DNA from: Enterobacteriaceae bacterium UBA2655
GTDB taxonomy: Bacteria > Pseudomonadota > Gammaproteobacteria > Enterobacterales > Enterobacteriaceae
Length of the DNA: 33,639 nt
Assembly (NCBI GenBank): GCA_002359495.1
Contig: DENB01000065.1
Span: 1,168 to 34,806, forward strand
Reading direction: 5' to 3'
The notes below the pieces were generated by a model. It was not told where the DNA came from. It did not search any database and was given only the letters and a program-made list of their open reading frames with translations. The position numbers were made by a program, and so were the translations under genes. Position 1 is the stretch's first letter. The number at the start of each line of letters is the position of its first letter. Shown one piece after another: positions 31,527 to 33,639 of the stretch.

Positions 31527-31557
31527 CTCTTTTCATTTCTGTAAAGGAAACGGCTGA

Positions 31558-33009
31558 ATGCATTTTCGTGCCATTACTCGCATTGTCGGTCTGCTGGTGA
31601 TTCTCTTTTCGGTAACGATGATCGTCCCTGGTTTGGTGGCCCTGATTTATCGTGACGGCGCCGGGCGCGCGTTCAGCCAGACCTTTCTTATGGCTATTGT
31701 TATCGGCTCGCTGTTGTGGTGGCCCAATCGGAAGCAGAAAAGCGAACTGAAACCGCGCGAGGGATTTTTGATCGTCGTCCTGTTCTGGACGGTGCTCGGC
31801 AGCGTCGGGGCGATGCCCTTTATCTTTGCTGAACGGCCGCATCTGTCGGTAACCGATGCGTTTTTCGAATCCTTTTCCGGGTTAACAACCACAGGGGCGA
31901 CCACCCTGGTCGGGCTGGACGCCTTGCCTAAAGCGATACTCTTCTACCGCCAGATGCTGCAGTGGCTGGGCGGCATGGGTATCATCGTGCTGGCGGTAGC
32001 GATTCTGCCCATCCTGGGCGTCGGCGGCATGCAGCTCTATCGCGCCGAAATGCCCGGCCCGCTGAAGGACAACAAGATGCGGCCGCGTATTGCCGAGACG
32101 GCGAAAACCCTGTGGCTAATTTATGTTTTGCTGACCGTCGCCTGCGCGGTGGCGCTATGGCTGGCGGGAATGCCGATGTTCGACGCGATCGGCCACAGCT
32201 TCGCGACAATCGCTATCGGCGGCTTTTCTACGCATGACGCCAGCCTCGGCTACTTCAATAGCCCGACAATCAATACCATCGTGGCGATATTTCTGCTGAT
32301 CTCCGGCTGTAACTACGGCCTGCATTTCTCAATGCTGAGCGGACGCAATCTGCGCGTTTACTGGCGCGACCCGGAGTTTCGCATGTTTATCGGCGTCCAG
32401 ATTACGCTGGTAATTATCTGTACGCTGGTGCTCTGGTTTCACAACGTTTACTCCAGTAGCTGGCAAACGTTGAATCAGGCTTTTTTCCAGGTTGTCTCGA
32501 TGGCGACGACGGCGGGCTTTACGACCGACAGCATTGCCCGCTGGCCGCTGTTTTTGCCGGTGCTGTTACTTTGCTCCGCTTTTATCGGCGGCTGCGCCGG
32601 TTCGACCGGCGGGGGATTGAAGGTGATCCGCATTCTGCTGCTGTTTAAACAGGGCTCGCGCGAGTTGAAACGACTGGTGCATCCTAATGCGGTTTATACC
32701 ATCAAGCTGGGCAACCGCGCGCTGCCTGAACGCATCCTTGAGGCGGTTTGGGGATTTTTTTCCGCTTACGCGTTGGTCTTTCTTCTCAGTATGCTTGCCA
32801 TCATCGCCACGGGCGTCGATGACTTTTCAGCTTTCGCTGCCGTGGCCGCCACTCTGAATAACCTTGGCCCGGGGCTGGGCGTCGTAGCGGATAATTTCAC
32901 ATCTATGAATGACGTAGCGAAATGGATTTTGATCTCTACGATGCTGTTTGGGCGTCTTGAGGTCTTTACGTTGCTGGTTCTGTTTACGCCGACGTTCTGG
33001 CGTGAGTAA
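31558..33009 (+). CDS. trkH: Trk potassium uptake channel subunit TrkH
   Basis: TrkH is the membrane channel of the Trk potassium uptake system and is gated by the cytoplasmic nucleotide-binding protein TrkA. It has 483 residues, as in E. coli. Four selectivity-filter loops are visible: TTTGATT with Gly113, AIGGFST with Gly222, ATTAGFTTDS near 320 and NNLGPGLG near 433. The Gly-rich stretch GCAGSTGGGLKVIR marks the third-repeat gating region. The ATG at 31558 follows AAAGGAAA. hemG starts 18 bases after its stop, so pepQ-yigZ-trkH-hemG could be one transcript. Confidence 0.98.
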   Translation: MHFRAITRIVGLLVILFSVTMIVPGLVALIYRDGAGRAFSQTFLMAIVIGSLLWWPNRKQKSELKPREGFLIVVLFWTVLGSVGAMPFIFAERPHLSVTDAFFESFSGLTTTGATTLVGLDALPKAILFYRQMLQWLGGMGIIVLAVAILPILGVGGMQLYRAEMPGPLKDNKMRPRIAETAKTLWLIYVLLTVACAVALWLAGMPMFDAIGHSFATIAIGGFSTHDASLGYFNSPTINTIVAIFLLISGCNYGLHFSMLSGRNLRVYWRDPEFRMFIGVQITLVIICTLVLWFHNVYSSSWQTLNQAFFQVVSMATTAGFTTDSIARWPLFLPVLLLCSAFIGGCAGSTGGGLKVIRILLLFKQGSRELKRLVHPNAVYTIKLGNRALPERILEAVWGFFSAYALVFLLSMLAIIATGVDDFSAFAAVAATLNNLGPGLGVVADNFTSMNDVAKWILISTMLFGRLEVFTLLVLFTPTFWRE

Positions 33010-33027
33010 CTTTGTCAGGAAGCCTTT

Positions 33028-33564
33028 ATGAAAGCATTGATCCTTTTTTCCAGCCGTGACGGGCAAACGCGCACGATCGCTTCTTATATAGCTAATGCGC
33101 TGGGGGAGAAGCAGGCCAGCGATGTTGTGGATCTTATGCAGGTTGATACCCTCGACTGGTCTCAGTATGACCGGGTGCTGATTGGCGCTTCGATCCGTTA
33201 TGGGCATTACCATCCGGTGGTGGCGAAATTCGTGAAGCAGCACTTGCGTCAGCTGCAACAGCGTTCCAGCGGTTTCTTCTCGGTTAACCTTACGGCGCGC
33301 AAGCCGGAAAAGCGTACGCCGCAAACTAATGCCTATACGCGCAAGTTTCTGCTGCAGTCTCCCTGGCAGCCCGATTGCTGCGCGGTTTTCGCAGGCGCGT
33401 TGCGTTACCCGCGATATCGCTGGTTCGATCGCATCATGATTCAACTGATTATGCGAATGACGAGCGGCGAGACCGATGCGACAAAAGAAGTGGAATATAC
33501 CGATTGGCAGCAGGTGCAGCGTTTCGCCCGAGAATTTGCGCAATTACCAGGCAAATCGTCTTGA
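33028..33564 (+). CDS. hemG: Menaquinone-dependent protoporphyrinogen IX dehydrogenase
   Basis: HemG oxidises protoporphyrinogen IX to protoporphyrin IX in haem synthesis, passing electrons to quinones. The 178-residue protein (E. coli 181) has a long-chain flavodoxin fold: the phosphate loop FSSRDGQT (7-14), [11 protein letters not shown] near 58 and the [14 protein letters not shown] helix near 129-142. The quinone link makes sense beside the ubi genes, though they are not in the same operon. It is the last gene before the rRNA promoter, as in E. coli, where rrsA follows. Confidence 0.97.
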   Translation: MKALILFSSRDGQTRTIASYIANALGEKQASDVVDLMQVDTLDWSQYDRVLIGASIRYGHYHPVVAKFVKQHLRQLQQRSSGFFSVNLTARKPEKRTPQTNAYTRKFLLQSPWQPDCCAVFAGALRYPRYRWFDRIMIQLIMRMTSGETDATKEVEYTDWQQVQRFAREFAQLPGKSS

Positions 33565-33576
33565 ATTAAAACGATT

Positions 33577-33591
33577 TGATGAAATTTAATC
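33577..33591 (+). promoter_or_regulatory. Possible Fis site upstream of the rRNA P1 promoter
   Basis: TGATGAAATTTAATC has the AT-rich centre and terminal C of Fis sites, though it begins with T instead of G. It is centred about 71-72 bases before the predicted start of transcription, where Fis site I lies in E. coli rrn P1 promoters. Confidence 0.4.
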
Positions 33592-33596
33592 CGAAC

Positions 33597-33639
33597 GGTA
33601 GTTTTTTTGTAATTAACCCTTGTCAGCAGGAATTAACTC
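33597..33639 (+). promoter_or_regulatory. Ribosomal RNA operon P1 promoter, cut by window edge
   Basis: TTGTCA (33620-33625) is followed by GCAGGAATTAACTC, nearly the spacer of E. coli rrn P1 promoters (TTGTCA, GGCCGGAATAACTC, then CCTATAAT). The window ends where the last two spacer bases and the -10 should follow. The T/A-rich 33602-33617 fits an UP element. With hemG just upstream, this matches the rrnA location. Confidence 0.75.

Overview
The window is a chromosomal segment from an enterobacterium. Gene content and order match, gene for gene, the stretch of the Escherichia coli chromosome from rarD to hemG just upstream of the rrnA ribosomal RNA operon. Residue differences from E. coli, GC-rich codon use and two extra genes suggest a member of Erwiniaceae (Pantoea, Mixta or Erwinia type). 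The genus is an inference; no rRNA or other marker is present to settle it. No mobile element, integrase, CRISPR array, tRNA or prophage gene was seen, and no gene-free stretch exceeds 300 bases.

Layout. Positions 1-1289 (minus strand) hold the truncated permease gene rarD and the thioesterase yigI. Positions 1463-7543 carry pldA, recQ, rhtC, rhtB (minus), pldB and yigL: outer-membrane phospholipase, a DNA helicase, two amino-acid exporters, a lysophospholipase and a HAD phosphatase. Positions 7692-9067 hold the biotin transporter bioP and a YehS-like DUF1456 gene converging on a shared two-way terminator. Positions 9166-12534 are the divergent methionine pair metR/metE with a MetJ box array between them. 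Positions 12609-15847 hold ysgA (minus), udp with a textbook CRP-CytR-CRP promoter, and an uncharacterised TPR plus glycosyltransferase-like gene that E. coli lacks here. Positions 15937-20537 hold rmuC (with a LexA-like box) and the ubiquinone genes ubiE-ubiJ-ubiB. Positions 20659-23075 are tatA-tatB-tatC and tatD, with an intrinsic terminator inserted before tatD. rfaH (minus) runs tail to tail into tatD and is divergent from ubiD-fre. fadB-fadA (minus) sit behind a perfect FadR palindrome and diverge from pepQ-yigZ-trkH-hemG. The window ends inside what looks like a ribosomal RNA P1 promoter.

Functional themes: ubiquinone synthesis (ubiE, ubiJ, ubiB, ubiD), Tat export, fatty-acid beta-oxidation and phospholipid turnover (fadBA, pldA, pldB), methionine and biotin supply, nucleoside salvage, DNA repair (recQ, rmuC), potassium uptake and haem synthesis.

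This is mostly conserved core genome. The best candidates for something less described are the gene at 14579-15847, the widely spaced BirA-like inverted repeat before bioP, the relocated or paralogous yehS gene with an rRNA-like -10/discriminator, the terminator that sits directly on the tatD ribosome binding site, and a perfect palindrome beside the ysgA promoter. All functional statements rest on reading the sequence and on recalled family knowledge; no database search was run.
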